Source: Limnephilus marmoratus
Lineage: Eukaryota; Arthropoda; Insecta; Trichoptera; Limnephilidae
NCBI GenBank assembly: GCA_917880885.1
Contig: OU862928.1
Coordinates: 37,436,962 to 37,500,961 of the forward strand
DNA: 64,000 nucleotides
Direction of reading: 5' to 3'
Below are positions 11,095-21,346 of this stretch, piece after piece. The notes below the pieces were generated by a model. The model had not been told where the DNA came from. It saw only the letters and a program-made list of their open reading frames with translations, and searched no databases. The position numbers and the translations under genes are program-made. Numbering within the stretch: the first letter of the stretch is position 1; every line of letters starts with the position of its first letter.

Positions 11095-13440
11095 TCAATA
11101 GAACGATGTATTTATTTTAAGACGCAGAACAAAATTTGAGATCTTGATAAAATTTCGTATTTCGCACAAGGTTTAAATAAATTTGGTTGCTAATGTGGAG
11201 GGTTGTTGTACAATCTTTAATAAAGGATATTATGTAATAAATTTAATTGGTATTTGACCGTTTTCCGATTTAATTAATGTGACGTAATTAAAATAAATAG
11301 ATTAATGATGTCATTCCAATTTCCGTAATAACGGGATTACAATCAAATACATTTCCAATTATTTTAACGGTTCCTGTAATTTATTATTATCTGAATCAAT
11401 CTGATAAGAATGTACGTGACGTATTGGTGAAAAACAAATTTCCGGAAATAGGAAATTTTGAACAAAGGGTGTCCGGAAAGCCCGTAGCATTGGGCGTAAC
11501 CGTACATTGATCTGTTAACACTTTCTAGGCTTTACACAGGTGATTTCAAAATATTTGAACAATTCAAGTTCTGTGATTATTTCAGTTTTATGAAGCAACT
11601 GGCCTCTATTGATATAACAGAACTTACACAGAACGTGAAAATTAACAATAAATACTAGGTTGTACATCTTTGAAAATCGATAAATAAATTTTATTTAATT
11701 ATTTAGGTTCATATTAGTTGGTAATAATTTTTTGTTTTTCACTTTTCCAATAATTCTGATTGTATAATTTGTAATAATATAGGAAAAAAATAATTTTAAT
11801 ACTTTTCTTTATATTCGTTCAGATAAACACGATTTTTTACCTTTGAAAAAAATAGTATTTTCCTACGAGTGAAAAATAATTGCATTTTAAAAATTGTATC
11901 TGAATTTTTCTAGTTTATTTTAATAGATTCAATAAAAATACTGCAAAAATTCTTTCAAAATAAATTAAACCCTATTTAAAACCGCATATTAGCAAAGATA
12001 TTGCATTTTTCCATGTTTTTTCGAATTTTTAATGATTTTTGGGAAATGCGTCAAAGACTACCATCGAATCCGTAAGCTTTCTCTAACCATAACTTGCTAG
12101 AATTTTTGCCAAAATCTTTTCAGAATTCAATAAACACCGCTAGCTAGAACCTTAAATAAAACTGATCTGAAACCTAACATTACGAATGTCGTAAGTAAGT
12201 ATTATAAAATACTAAAATATTCGTCTTAATCGGCAGCGTAATACATAAAAATAAATAACTAATCATGCCCGTATCCCGGTGGAGTATTCAGTGAAGTTAG
12301 ACCGTCAAATAACACCATCTTGATACACACTCCCTTCTTTAATCACATTCATGCATCGTCTTGTACATACTTAGTAATTCTTGACACGACCCACCTCAAA
12401 AACCCAACTAACCTAACTCAAAAACCTTATTCACATTACAGAAACCTGTCTAACAAAATACTTGCCGCGTGCAAAAAGTGTTCCAAATAAAATCATATTA
12501 AAAATTTTATGACCTACCTTTTTAAGAAGAAAATCTGCGACCTCTTTGTTCGACGCACTTTCAATTAATTCGATCGAAAATCAATTATTTTTATACTGAA
12601 ACAACTTAAACTTTTAAAAAACAATTCAACATACAAAAAAAATACACAACACAAAAAAACGCAAGAAATACAATATATTATTACGAAGTAATTTCAGCAC
12701 AACTGAAATGTTAAAGCAACAAGCTAATACAAAACAAACAAAGAATTTATTCTTATATTTTAAAGATATTTTAATAAAATTTGTTGCTTTTTTTCATAAC
12801 AGTATAACTGAAAATAATACTTTTAAAAAAATAAAATTAAGGTTGTGACAATTTTTTTTTGTATGCTGAATTATTTCGCGATGTATTTTCCAACCTGTAA
12901 GGATGATTGGTAGTGAATTTTGTTGGGTTAGAGACGCGACCGCTCGTTACGATGTCAGACCCTCGAATGAATGGAAAAGCGTTCCCTAGGCCAAGCACGC
13001 CGCCCCCCCTACCGGCTGCCGGTTGCCTGATATGATGATAGGGTTGGCACAAATTTCTCCATTACGCAGTGCTTTTTAAATATTAATTATATATTATGAA
13101 TAGTCAGGAACCTGTGATTTGGTTATAAATCACAGGTTTCCGAGCAGAGATGAACTGAGATGAGATGAGAGATAAGTGGACGTATGGACATGGGAAAGAA
13201 GAATATAGATTCAATTTTGCATCTCAACAAAGATTAAAGTGTGTTGTAAGCGTCCGTGTGTGCCCCAGTAAGGTACATTCTGTTTAAGGAACGTCATGAA
13301 AAGTTATCGAACAGCGTTTTTTTTTATATAATTTAAGGTATTCTATTTTATTGACTTGTCTAGGCCTCGGAGTCGAAGAGTCTTATACAAGTGACGTCAG
13401 TTTTCTTTCTAACTTGTGTAAATTTCACTTCTTTCCGTTG
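11095..13440. other. AT-rich stretch, no recognised gene
   Basis: Long, strongly AT-rich sequence. A more GC-rich patch at 12890-13050 (with GCCGCCCCCCCTACCGGC) has a 71-codon minus-strand frame but no domain I recognise. Nothing else supported. Confidence 0.4.
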
Positions 13441-13442
13441 TT

Positions 13443-14080
13443 TTTTTTTTTCAAATCTGTGTAGATTTCTCTCTACTTTCAACAGTTTTCTTCTAATCGG
13501 TATAGATTTTTCTCTACTTTCAACAGTTTTCTTTTAATCGGTGTAGATTTCTCTCTTCTTTCAACAGTTTTCTTCTAATCGATATAGATTTTTCTCTACT
13601 TTCAACAGTTTTCTTCTAATCGGTATAGATTTCTCTCTACTTTCAACAGTTTTTTTTTAATCGGTATAGATTTCTCTCTACTTTCAACAGTTTTCTTCTA
13701 ATCGGTATAGATTTCTCTCTACTTTCAACAGTTTTCTTCTAATCGGTATAGATTTCTCTCTACTTTCAACAGTTTTCTTCTAATCGGTATAGATTTCTCT
13801 CTACTTTCAACAGTTTTCTTCTAATCGGTATAGATTTCTCTCTACTTTCAACAGTTTTCTTTTAATCGGTATAGATTTCTCTCTACTTTCAACAGTTTTC
13901 TTCTAATCGGTATAGATTTCTCTCTACTTTCAACAGTTTTCTTCTAATCGGTATAGATTTCTCTCTACTTTCAACAGTTTTCTTCTAATCGGTATAGATT
14001 TCTCACTTTCTTCGACAATTTTCTTGGAATTTGGAATAGATTTCTCACTTTCTTCGACAGTTTTCTTCCAAATCGATATA
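13443..14080. repeat. 41-bp minisatellite, about 15 copies
   Basis: Head-to-tail copies of a unit ending TTTCAACAGTTTTCTTCTAA and containing CGGTATAGATTTCTCTC. The central copies are nearly identical. Divergence rises at both edges (for example CTTTCTTCGACA at 14000-14070), as expected for an array homogenised by unequal exchange. Confidence 0.95.
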
Positions 14081-14084
14081 GATT

Positions 14085-14485
14085 CACAATCCTATCACCG
14101 GTTTTCTTTTAATTCGGAATATTTTTCACGGGTCTTTTGATTTTCTGTTCAAAGTAACTGCATTAGCTGTAATTGTTTATCGTATCTGGTGAGATTTAAA
14201 CACTATAATTATTTATCATTATTATTGTGCTTTATTTTGGGGATATTGTACCGTGTTGCACCACCTCCATCTTTAACCGATATTTCGGGTAGCGTTACAA
14301 TGTCCAGTGTGTGATTAAAGATTTATGTTTATTTAAGACCCATTTTTCTTTTTTTTTCAAGTTCAACGATAAAAAAAAATTAAAAATAATTGTAGTAAGT
14401 ATGTTTGACGTTCTTATACCATGTTTTTGAACGTATATGAATTTAAAATTAAAGTATGAAGGTGACTAGAAAATTTATTTTCGCA
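14085..14485. other. No recognised feature
   Basis: AT-rich sequence following the minisatellite. No domain or repeat recognised. Confidence 0.4.
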
Positions 14486-14488
14486 ACA

Positions 14489-14636
14489 TTGGAGATTGCC
14501 CACCACTTTCCACGGTGTTCTAAGGAAACAGATGGTTTCCTCCTTCACCGTACACGTCAGGACTCTAATTTTTGTTTATAAAGAAGCTACTTTTTATTTA
14601 AAACTGACTCTAGTCCTCCAATATCCGGATAACAAT
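14489..14636 (+). repeat. About 150-bp MITE-like repeat, copy 1
   Basis: Matches 46896-47045 in the opposite orientation (CCACCACTTTCC, CACACGTCAGGACTCTAATT with small differences). Both copies begin ATTGGAG and end CTCCAAT, so the ends are inverted. Confidence 0.6.
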
Positions 14637-14639
14637 AGA

Positions 14640-15000
14640 TATTGTGCAAGTAGGCTGTATTTCAGATTTTTTTGTGATTTATGCAATAGTAATAATAATA
14701 ATATTTGGATGATTTTTATAACGCCATTTTTATGAAAAATCACCTCAAAGGTGCTTATTATTCAAAAATTCGAATAAATCTCAGATTGCGTAAAATGTTA
14801 ACCAGGTGTTGTCAACACCTTCTAACATCAATATAAAACTATAATGAAAATAACTAATTTCACGATCTTCAGCAGTTGGGCATTAACCATGTAAGTATCT
14901 CTTTATGATATTAACCCTCAATCTTAATCATCTTTCTGTTTGAATTGTATAAATCAGTATGTATCTTACCTTAAATGTTCTTATGTTGTAATTAAATATT
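14640..15000. other. No recognised feature
   Basis: AT-rich; no gene or repeat identified. Confidence 0.4.
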
Positions 15001-15128
15001 CTTTTGTATGATACTCATTTATGTACCTCTACGCCTGTCTCAACACAGGTATACCCTAGTGAGACAGGCATCGAATAATGTAATACAAACATTCTTTTTA
15101 TAGATAAATAAATAAATAAATAAATAAA
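15000..15128 (+). repeat. LINE 3' end with (TAAA)n tail
   Basis: Short segment ending in five or more TAAA units (15103-15127), preceded by an inverted pair CCTGTCTCA / TGAGACAGG. TAAA-type tails are typical of jockey-like LINE 3' ends such as those at 22765 and 25475. Confidence 0.45.
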
Positions 15129-15144
15129 TTATTTTCTAGACATT

Positions 15145-15215
15145 TCAACTCTAAGTCACCTTTGTTGACCATGTTTCCATGTTATTTTGACTCCTTCCCT
15201 TAAATTGCAAAACCC
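15145..15215 (+). repeat. Fragment of Penelope-like element 3' region
   Basis: CATGTTTCCATGTTATTTTG followed by ACTCCTTCC matches the end of the GIY-YIG frame at 27685-27715. Confidence 0.45.
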
Positions 15216-15219
15216 CACT

Positions 15220-15965
15220 ACCCTCATCTAATAATATCTAATCATTTCTATACTTGCATGATAGAGAACTCGAGTCCAATTTTTAAAAAAAATTTTATTG
15301 AATAATGACCTTCTAACTTAAATAACTGCATTTGTATTTTTATTTTATGAGTTAGTTTTAATAGTTAAAATAATTGTCAAAGTTTTAATTTTTCAAGATC
15401 CCCGAAAACCATCGTATGTGAATCGTGCGAAATCATCACTCCTAAAAAGTTACTATAGGATCGGGCAATCAGCTGATCAACTGCCGCTATTTTGAATTTC
15501 GTTGTTCGAAGTATTCTCCCTAGAAGTAGCATTACTATTTTTTGTGCAGTAGTTTTGAAATATTTTCAATAATAGAGATAAACTAATAAGAGATATCTTT
15601 ATTTTTTAAACATTATTTAGGCCTAAATATGTTTCAATAAATCCAACAACAAGATCTCTACAAACAGTATGTAAATAAACGAATAAATTAATACGATGGC
15701 TTGTGTCATACCTACATTCCCATACAATGACTTTACGGTGACGTCAAGACACGATAAACAGTGACGTTACCACTAAACATTTCAATAATGCCAACTTGAC
15801 GGCGTGTTTTTACGACCCGATTAAAAATGCACTTTTTAATATTTTTTTTAAATCTCTGCGTTTAATATTATTTAATAAAACTTATATATTCAGAATCAGC
15901 GTTTATTGGTCTATATGAACATATTTTTTTAAAGCCATAATATTTTTCACTGAAGTTCCTTATTT
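15220..15965. other. No recognised feature
   Basis: AT-rich sequence between two Penelope-like fragments; it may be an insertion or the decayed interior. Nothing recognisable. Confidence 0.4.
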
Positions 15966-15967
15966 TC

Positions 15968-16027
15968 AAGTTAGTTTTCATAACGTTAAATGACACGGAT
16001 GTGTGGAAACCTGCAGCAAATAACAAA
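15968..16027 (+). ncRNA. Decayed hammerhead-like motif (Penelope family 2)
   Basis: AATGACACGGATGTGTGGAA followed by ACCTGCAGC is a mutated version of the motif at 27795-27857. The stem closure and the GAAAC box are damaged, so activity is not expected. Confidence 0.35.
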
Positions 16028-16035
16028 AATCAGTT

Positions 16036-16352
16036 TGTGCAATTCACACGCGATACAAGTGAAACTAGAAAGTCGCTAGATGTCGGTATTTTTTCTTGTC
16101 TGTTTATTTTAAAGTGGTTTGAAGACTGGATATTTCAAAAAATATTTTTTTTTTTTTTGGATTTCGTAGGATTCGAACATCCGTTCGCTGGATGTCTAAC
16201 TCTCTGCCCGCTGAGACTTTTCAAGCGTCTTACCCGCTGCGCTGTCGGATTATATTAGAATTAATTTACCAATTATATTAAAACTAAAGACCCCCCCAAA
16301 AATAAATATAAGTGACGCATTTCAACGGGGCTAAAGAAGTTTCACTTCAAAA
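16036..16352 (+). repeat. tRNA-derived repeat (family B), copy 1
   Basis: Begins GTGCAATTCACACGC-GATA, contains AAGTGAAACTAGAAAGTCGC, and ends AAGAAGTTTCACTTC. On the minus strand it carries a tRNA-like core (GGATTCGAACATCC on the plus strand; a GATTCGAACCTCCG-type B box is clearer in the other copies). The ends AGTGAAACT / AGTTTCACT are inverted, so a MITE origin is an alternative. Confidence 0.7.
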
Positions 16353-16751
16353 AAAATAGTGTCAAACTATGAATAAAACTGTATAAAACGAAATGATTTC
16401 CCCGTCGGGAGTTAATATTAAAATAAATACGTTATAAAAAGGTGCGAACACTGCGCTAGTTCTTAAGAAATTGTCTGTAAGTTTCTTTGTTCAGTAGGGG
16501 TTTGTTCAACCCTGATCCGCATCGGTTCGCCCCACAGGGTGTGGTCTGAAATAATGGTTCTCGCTCTCAGGCTGTATTATCATTATTAGTATGATTGTAA
16601 TCGTGGCCTCTACGCTGCTACGCCTCTACGCCTCTACGCCGCTACACCTCTGACGCCCTAGACCCTACACCCTCGTATATAGGCCCCAGGCTCTAGGGTA
16701 GGCTCTGACCGTAACTCAACGTAACCTCTAACTTAATATCACGTAGTGTGG

Positions 16752-16885
16752 ACCCTGAGGAAAATTATTTTATGCCATCTTTGGAATGACAGCATGTAGG
16801 GTTTTTTAAGGACAATGAAGAAGAGGAACTTCCGGGAAGGAAAAGGGTATGAATGTGTGTAGGTTTCTGTAGATCAAAGCATCTA
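16752..16885 (-). repeat. Hairpin SINE (family A) fragment
   Basis: GACCCTGAGGAAAATTATTT, GATGAAGAAGAGGAACTTCC-like and GGAAAAGGGTATGA segments match the family 3' half in reverse orientation. A low-complexity CTACGCC stretch at 16605-16690 precedes it. Confidence 0.6.
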
Positions 16886-16949
16886 GGAGGCAGTGGCGGT
16901 CCGTGAGTTTGCAGTGAGCTAAAGTGCTATGATTGAAAATTAAGACATT

Positions 16950-17420
16950 TTTTTTTTTACATTAACTCCACACAGGAGGCTTGAAGAGACCCGTGTTGTA
17001 GGAAGGAGGAAACACAGAGGCCGGCAAATCATTCTACAGCCGAGCTGTTGAACACAAGAACGAGTCGAAGAAACTACCTGTTCTCATCTGACAAATGTTG
17101 ACTGTGTACAAATGTTGGGCACACGTTTGGCGTGTTTCCCAACTATGCACCGGTGCCGAAGGGATCAATGATGCTAGTTCCTCGTAGCATCTTCCATTGT
17201 AATACCGGTAGAACAAGGATAGCATTCCCACCCGACGCCTGTGCTCTAAAGATTGCATGAATTGCATGAATGATTGGGAGAATCTACCAAACGGACCGCC
17301 CGTTTCTGCACAGAGTCGAGGGTATTTTTCAGGTATTTTGGAGCTCCAGACCAGAGGTGGCTGCCAAATTCAACCGTGGGGCGCACTTGTGATTTGTACA
17401 GGGTTAGCAGTTGTGATGTT
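16950..17420 (-). pseudogene. Non-LTR (LINE A) reverse transcriptase fragment, copy 2
   Basis: On the minus strand this encodes the post-RT region that matches the LINE at 50510-51515 (LEHRRRVGMLSLFYRYYNGR, then ETRQTCAQHLYTVNI). It keeps the reading frame that copy 1 lost through a short deletion near 50675. Its 3' end runs directly into AAGCCTCCTGTGTGGAGTTA plus poly-A, the same tail as the hairpin SINEs, but without the hairpin. The 5' side is cut at about 17420 by a small Penelope-type unit. Confidence 0.8.
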
Positions 17421-17632
17421 ATGATTTTATATTTTCACGACCGAAAATATTTTTGTTATTTATTTTTGGGATGTTATGCCGTGTATAGGGTTATTATTAA
17501 CAATTACACATCTGCCCTGAGATGGACACTGTAACGCTGTCCGAAAAGTTGGCAAAAGGATGAGGTAGCGCAACACGGCATAACACCCCAAAAATAAATA
17601 ACAAAAATTACTGATGTTGTTTTAGGTGAAAA
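17421..17632 (+). mobile_element. Mini Penelope-like unit with inverted ends and hammerhead-like core
   Basis: The left end (TTTTCACGACCGAAAATATT then TTGTTATTTATTTTTGGGAT and GTTATGCCGTGT) is the inverse of the right end (AACACGGCATAACACCCCAA then AAATAAATAACAAAAAT). Between them lie ACACATCTGCCCTGAGATGG, a GGACA/TGTCC stem, GAAAAGTTGGC. No coding sequence remains. It interrupts a LINE. The core reads CTGAGA where active hammerheads have CTGANGA, so this copy is probably inactive. Confidence 0.7.
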
Positions 17633-17872
17633 TGTTTTTTTTTTCAAAATTTCAACGTTTTGTATGAAGATCGTTCAGTATGTGGATGCGGCGCATCCCT
17701 TGACTGAAAGAATCCTGAAAATCTTCATACAAGAAGTTGAAATTTAAAAAAAAAAAAATTCATTTTCAGCTACAACAACGTCAATAAAGTCATATTTTTC
17801 AATCTTAGCACCCTAGCTCAGTGAAAACTCACTGCCACCACTGCTAGGAGTGACGTATGAGGGAATGGGTGG

Positions 17873-18215
17873 TAACTTAGCAGGGATGTCCGGGTTCATG
17901 GGGTGGGGTTGGTTTAGGTCTTGGCGGCGAATGCAATAATTGCTCACCTATTGCGTGACAATCCGGATCGGGAGAGACTAATTGAGGAACCTAGATATCT
18001 CCAGCGGGACTCTTGATACATCTCCTTGCACCGCAGTGGGAGGGATGGATTCTACGTCCGTCACAACTGGGCACACTGACCCCCAGATTTCTAACCACCC
18101 CATTACCTTTCCCAGAACTTCCTCTCCTTCGTTTCCCTAATAAGATCCTCCTAACGGCATCCCCAAAGATGACATAGACCTTGAGGGAATATTTTTTCCT
18201 TGGGCCAGATAATGT
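17873..18215 (+). repeat. Hairpin SINE (family A), plus strand, 5'-truncated
   Basis: Contains GTGACTTAGC-type start (AACTTAGCAGGGATGTCCGG), GGATCGGGAGAGACT, GTGGGAGGGATGGATTC and CCCCAAAGATGACATAGACC, then a weakened hairpin and poly-T/A. A short minus-oriented tail piece (18216-18262) follows. Confidence 0.75.
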
Positions 18216-18253
18216 AATTTTTTTTACATTATCTCCACATAGGTCCGGCTGGA

Positions 18254-18532
18254 GAGGTATATGGGTCTCCCTCAACAGTCCTCTTCCGATTCCCCATGAC
18301 CCTGGAGCCAGTGAGACCATGGCATCCCCAATTGGGGTATGTTATGAGGCTGAAGGTAGCGGGGAGGGGAAAAAGATGTGGAAACGTAGGATGGGGTAGT
18401 ATCTGGCTATTCAGATCTAGTCACCAAACACGGCAAAAACCATTTCAAGTAACGTTTTAATTCTGAATGGTGGTTTTACACCAGGGCGATACTGAGAGTA
18501 TCTTCGACTCTGAAATATGCTGCAAACATAAA
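18254..18532 (-). repeat. tRNA-derived SINE (family C), copy 2, head missing
   Basis: Matches the body of copies at 8812 and 22965 in reverse (GGGGTATGTTATGAGGCTGA, GGTGGTTTTACACCAGGGCG). The tRNA-like head is absent. Confidence 0.75.
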
Positions 18533-18534
18533 TA

Positions 18535-18805
18535 TAGAAGGAGAGGAAGTTCTGCGAAGGAAAAAGGTGTGAAAAGTGGGTAGGAACCTAGGGGCCAGTG
18601 TGTCCAGGAGTGACGGTCAAATCTATTCCTCCCACTACATTGTAAGGTGATGTTCCTAGAGAGTCCTACTGGAGAGGTCAAAAGTTCTCCCTTCCCAGTT
18701 TCTCCCAATCCGGCCAACCACGCATTTGATGGACAGACGCATCCGCCACTAAGTTCCGAGCACCCCTGCTGAGTCAGCAAACGAAGAGAGCCACTTGGGT
18801 GAAAT
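18535..18805 (-). repeat. Hairpin SINE (family A) fragment, minus strand
   Basis: GGAGAGGAAGTTCTG, GTAGGAACCTAGGGGCCAGT, TCCAGGAGTGACGG and CACCCCTGCTGAGTC follow the family order in reverse orientation; both ends are missing. Confidence 0.7.
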
Positions 18806-19254
18806 TGTAATTGTAAATTCTGTGTTCGCCTAATTTCTATTGGCGATACCTATTAATAAGTTTTTCTATTTAATTGAATTGTATTACTATTGAAAATTCT
18901 ATAAATAAAGCATCAATTTAAAATGTATGAAAGTTATTTTCAACTTCGGACATCGGTTAAAGTTGTTTCAAAATATATTATTTAAGCTTTCGTGCTTTCA
19001 ACAAAAGGTCAAATGACAATTTTCAGTTAGGTTTCTTCGTACAAAGTTTTGATGGCAAAGGAATGGACACCAAAAATAGATGAGTGTTTGCTATTTTTGT
19101 AAATCATTTTATTTATTTTTTTAATACACAAAAACAAACATTGTTTTCTTAAAGCTAATGTAATAATTAATAAAAAAATGACAAAGAACACGTTTATAAA
19201 AAAATATATAACAATTTGTCGAAATAAACTAAATAATATTAACATTTATTGATT
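18806..19254. other. No recognised feature
   Basis: AT-rich DNA without a recognisable gene. A 72-codon minus-strand frame at 19027-19245 is hydrophobic but has no known motif. Confidence 0.4.
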
Positions 19255-19256
19255 TG

Positions 19257-19674
19257 TAATAAGACTGTATAAAATATTATTTTATGGAATGGAAACATGG
19301 ACGCTTACTAAAGAATTAATTAGGCGACTTGAGGCATTCGAGATGAGGATCTACAGAAGAATACTTAAAATAAGCTGGATGGACAGGGTCACAAATGAAG
19401 ATGTTATGGTTCGGATGAATAAAGAAAAGGAAGTAATTAAAACCATAAAAATCCGAAAACTTCAATATCTTGGACACGTGATGAGACATCCAGAGAAGTA
19501 TGAGATCCTGCATCTCATAATGCAGGGAAAGATTGCCGGAATACGGGGCCCTGGAAGAAGGAAAACCTCATGGCTGAAAAACCTGAGACAGTGGTTTGGC
19601 CAGTCTACCGTGGAGCTGTTCCGGGCCGCAGTAAACAAAGTCCGCATAGCCAACATGATAGCCAACGTCCGTTG
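19257..19674 (+). pseudogene. Non-LTR reverse transcriptase C-terminal fragment
   Basis: An open frame of about 137 codons begins in FYGMETWTLTKELIRRLEAF and continues with IRKLQYLGHVMRHPEKYEIL and GRRKTSWLKNLRQWFG, closing IANMIANVR-stop. This is the conserved region after the RT domain of a common insect 'endonuclease-reverse transcriptase' LINE. The RT catalytic block (YADD-type) and endonuclease are absent, so this is a 5'-truncated copy. The reading frame is intact to its natural stop. Confidence 0.8.
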
Positions 19675-19689
19675 AACGGACAAGGCACA

Positions 19690-20570
19690 AGAAGAAGAAG
19701 TATAAAATATATTATTTGTGTAGTATTAGTAAGTAGTTTTGAATACTTGGCTTCGCCAGAGATTCGATTTGAAAAAGATTGAACGAAAAATTTGGCGTCT
19801 GGACTTATCTTTCAAAGCTGCATATGGAAACGCATTCGTGATGGAAATGGCTTTGTGAGCCAAAATTTTTGAAACAATAAACTGTGCACACTTCATGACG
19901 CCAGAGCTCACACTCCGGTTCAGCAAAAGTTTTGAATAGAAAAGCAAACATTATGAAATCTTATTTTTTACATTCAAATGGAAATATTTCAAGGTTTCTC
20001 AGCTCATGATGAAAAGACTTAGCGAGCTGAAATTAGTTGCAATGGTCTAGTAATTTTATTATTAAAAACGAGTGTAAATTTCACGACATCAGAGCTCACG
20101 GTTCTAGAGTTATTGCAACTTTAGATGATCAACTGTTGTACAGAAACCCTTGAATTCTTTTATACGTCAGTGGATTTATTTCTGATTATAAGATAACATT
20201 AATTAAAAGGTGGTCTGGTTAAGGAGAATAGAATAAGATAAAAGTATAATGGAAATACATTAAGAGAGATAAAATAAGAAGATAAAACAGGTCTTACTTA
20301 TGTTAGATTAGATAAAAAAAAACAAAACAAAATAAATTAAATAAATACGAGGTAGGATTAAGAAACCCTTTTGTATACAAAATAATACTTTCATGTCGTC
20401 CATTGCAAGGACATTTTTAAGAAATTTTAACAATATCTGTTTTTTTTTAATTTCTTGTTATTTTAAGGTAACAGTCTCACCACACAAAATATTTAAATTG
20501 TTTTTTTCATCCTTAATACCATTATTAGCTGGAAAATTATGCTTGTGCAAGGATGGAGAATTTAGCTAGC
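19690..20570. other. No recognised feature
   Basis: AT-rich DNA; a 19910-20130 segment holds two loosely similar strings (CACTTCATGACGCCAGAGCTCACA / TTTCACGACATCAGAGCTCAC), suggesting an old repeat. No gene. Confidence 0.4.
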
Positions 20571-20572
20571 AA

Positions 20573-20650
20573 AAGATTGAACCCGCGACGCCTGAATGGG
20601 AACCCGATACATTTATCCATTCCGCTACTAACCGATTATCTTTAGCAATG
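20573..20650 (-). repeat. tRNA-like SINE head, minus strand
   Basis: The reverse complement reads GGTTAGTAGCGGAATGG (A-box-like), then GCGGGTTCAATC (B box) about 35 nt later. The fold is degenerate. It is taken as a tRNA-derived SINE head rather than a tRNA gene. Confidence 0.5.
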
Positions 20651-20983
20651 AAAAACGGAAAAAAACTGGACAAATCGTTTTACACAAAAAGACTGCCACG
20701 TTTCAAACTATTTATTCGCTTGAAAGACAGCGATTTATGCTGATTTTGAACACACAAACATTTCAAAAACACACTTTTCACAAAGCGTGAAAATCCGCAT
20801 TTTACCGCGAATTTACGGTACTTTATTAGAGAAACGATTTGCAACCAAAATGAATTTCAATGTGTTTTTGTTGTTTTTACTCTAGGGGATACTTTTTTCA
20901 TACAGTGGCTAAAATTTCCCGTTAAAATTGATGTTTTCAGGAGTTCCAGTCAAGTTCACTTAAACTGGGATTATCGTTGCCAT

Positions 20984-20989
20984 TTTATT
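20984..20989 (-). terminator. Candidate polyadenylation signal of the CAP gene
   Basis: AATAAA on the minus strand, about 250 nt downstream of the stop codon at 21238. An ATTAAA at 21048-21053 is a nearer alternative. Confidence 0.4.
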
Positions 20990-21093
20990 TACAATTCAAT
21001 AACAATGCTAACTGCAATCAGATCCAAAAGTTTAGTCAAAGATTTTGTTTTAATTCGGTGGCGTGATGAGACACAACTTACACCTAGGGTATG

Positions 21094-21240
21094 CCACAAG
21101 GTCGTCGTTTGGTACCAGTCTAGCTGATGAGTTTTGCTGCTAATAGTTGTAGGACTTGCTTAATTTGGTCGCATGGTGGGACACTTGCTTCTTTTGGCTT
21201 TTGAAGGTGTGCCACAAGGTTGTCGCATGGTACCAGTCTA
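21094..21240 (-). repeat. Duplicated segment around the CAP stop codon
   Basis: The 30-bp string TGCCACAAGGT-GTCG-TGGTACCAGTCTA occurs at 21094-21123 and 21209-21240 (the latter contains the stop codon). A related CACAAGGTTGCTTATCGCA lies inside exon 6 at about 21268. The 3' UTR therefore contains degenerate copies of the end of the coding exon. Confidence 0.6.
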
Positions 21241-21346
21241 ATTGCTGCATTTTTCTCCTAGTGGTTTATCACAAGGTTGCTTATCGCAGCACAGATCTTC
21301 ACATCCAGGGCCTACGATGTATGGAGTAACTCCAAAGTAGTTTCCG
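21238..21346 (-). CDS. CAP gene exon 6 (C-terminal, stop)
   Basis: Begins after TTTCAG. Its first base completes a Ser codon with AG from exon 5, giving the YGPSGNY motif. It encodes a Cys-rich tail with the C-C pair in EDLCCDKQPC and ends ...CSN-stop (TAG). Confidence 0.9.

Noticed and set aside
13443..14080. CRISPR-like regular repeat array
   Set aside because: Units are contiguous 41-bp tandem copies without distinct spacers, and the genome is eukaryotic; it is a minisatellite.
18457..18780. Frame with a Cys-rich start as a secreted peptide
   Set aside because: Entirely inside SINE fragments of families A and C.
21121..21160. CTGATGAG string as another hammerhead core
   Set aside because: No GAAA box or pairing stems follow at the required spacing.
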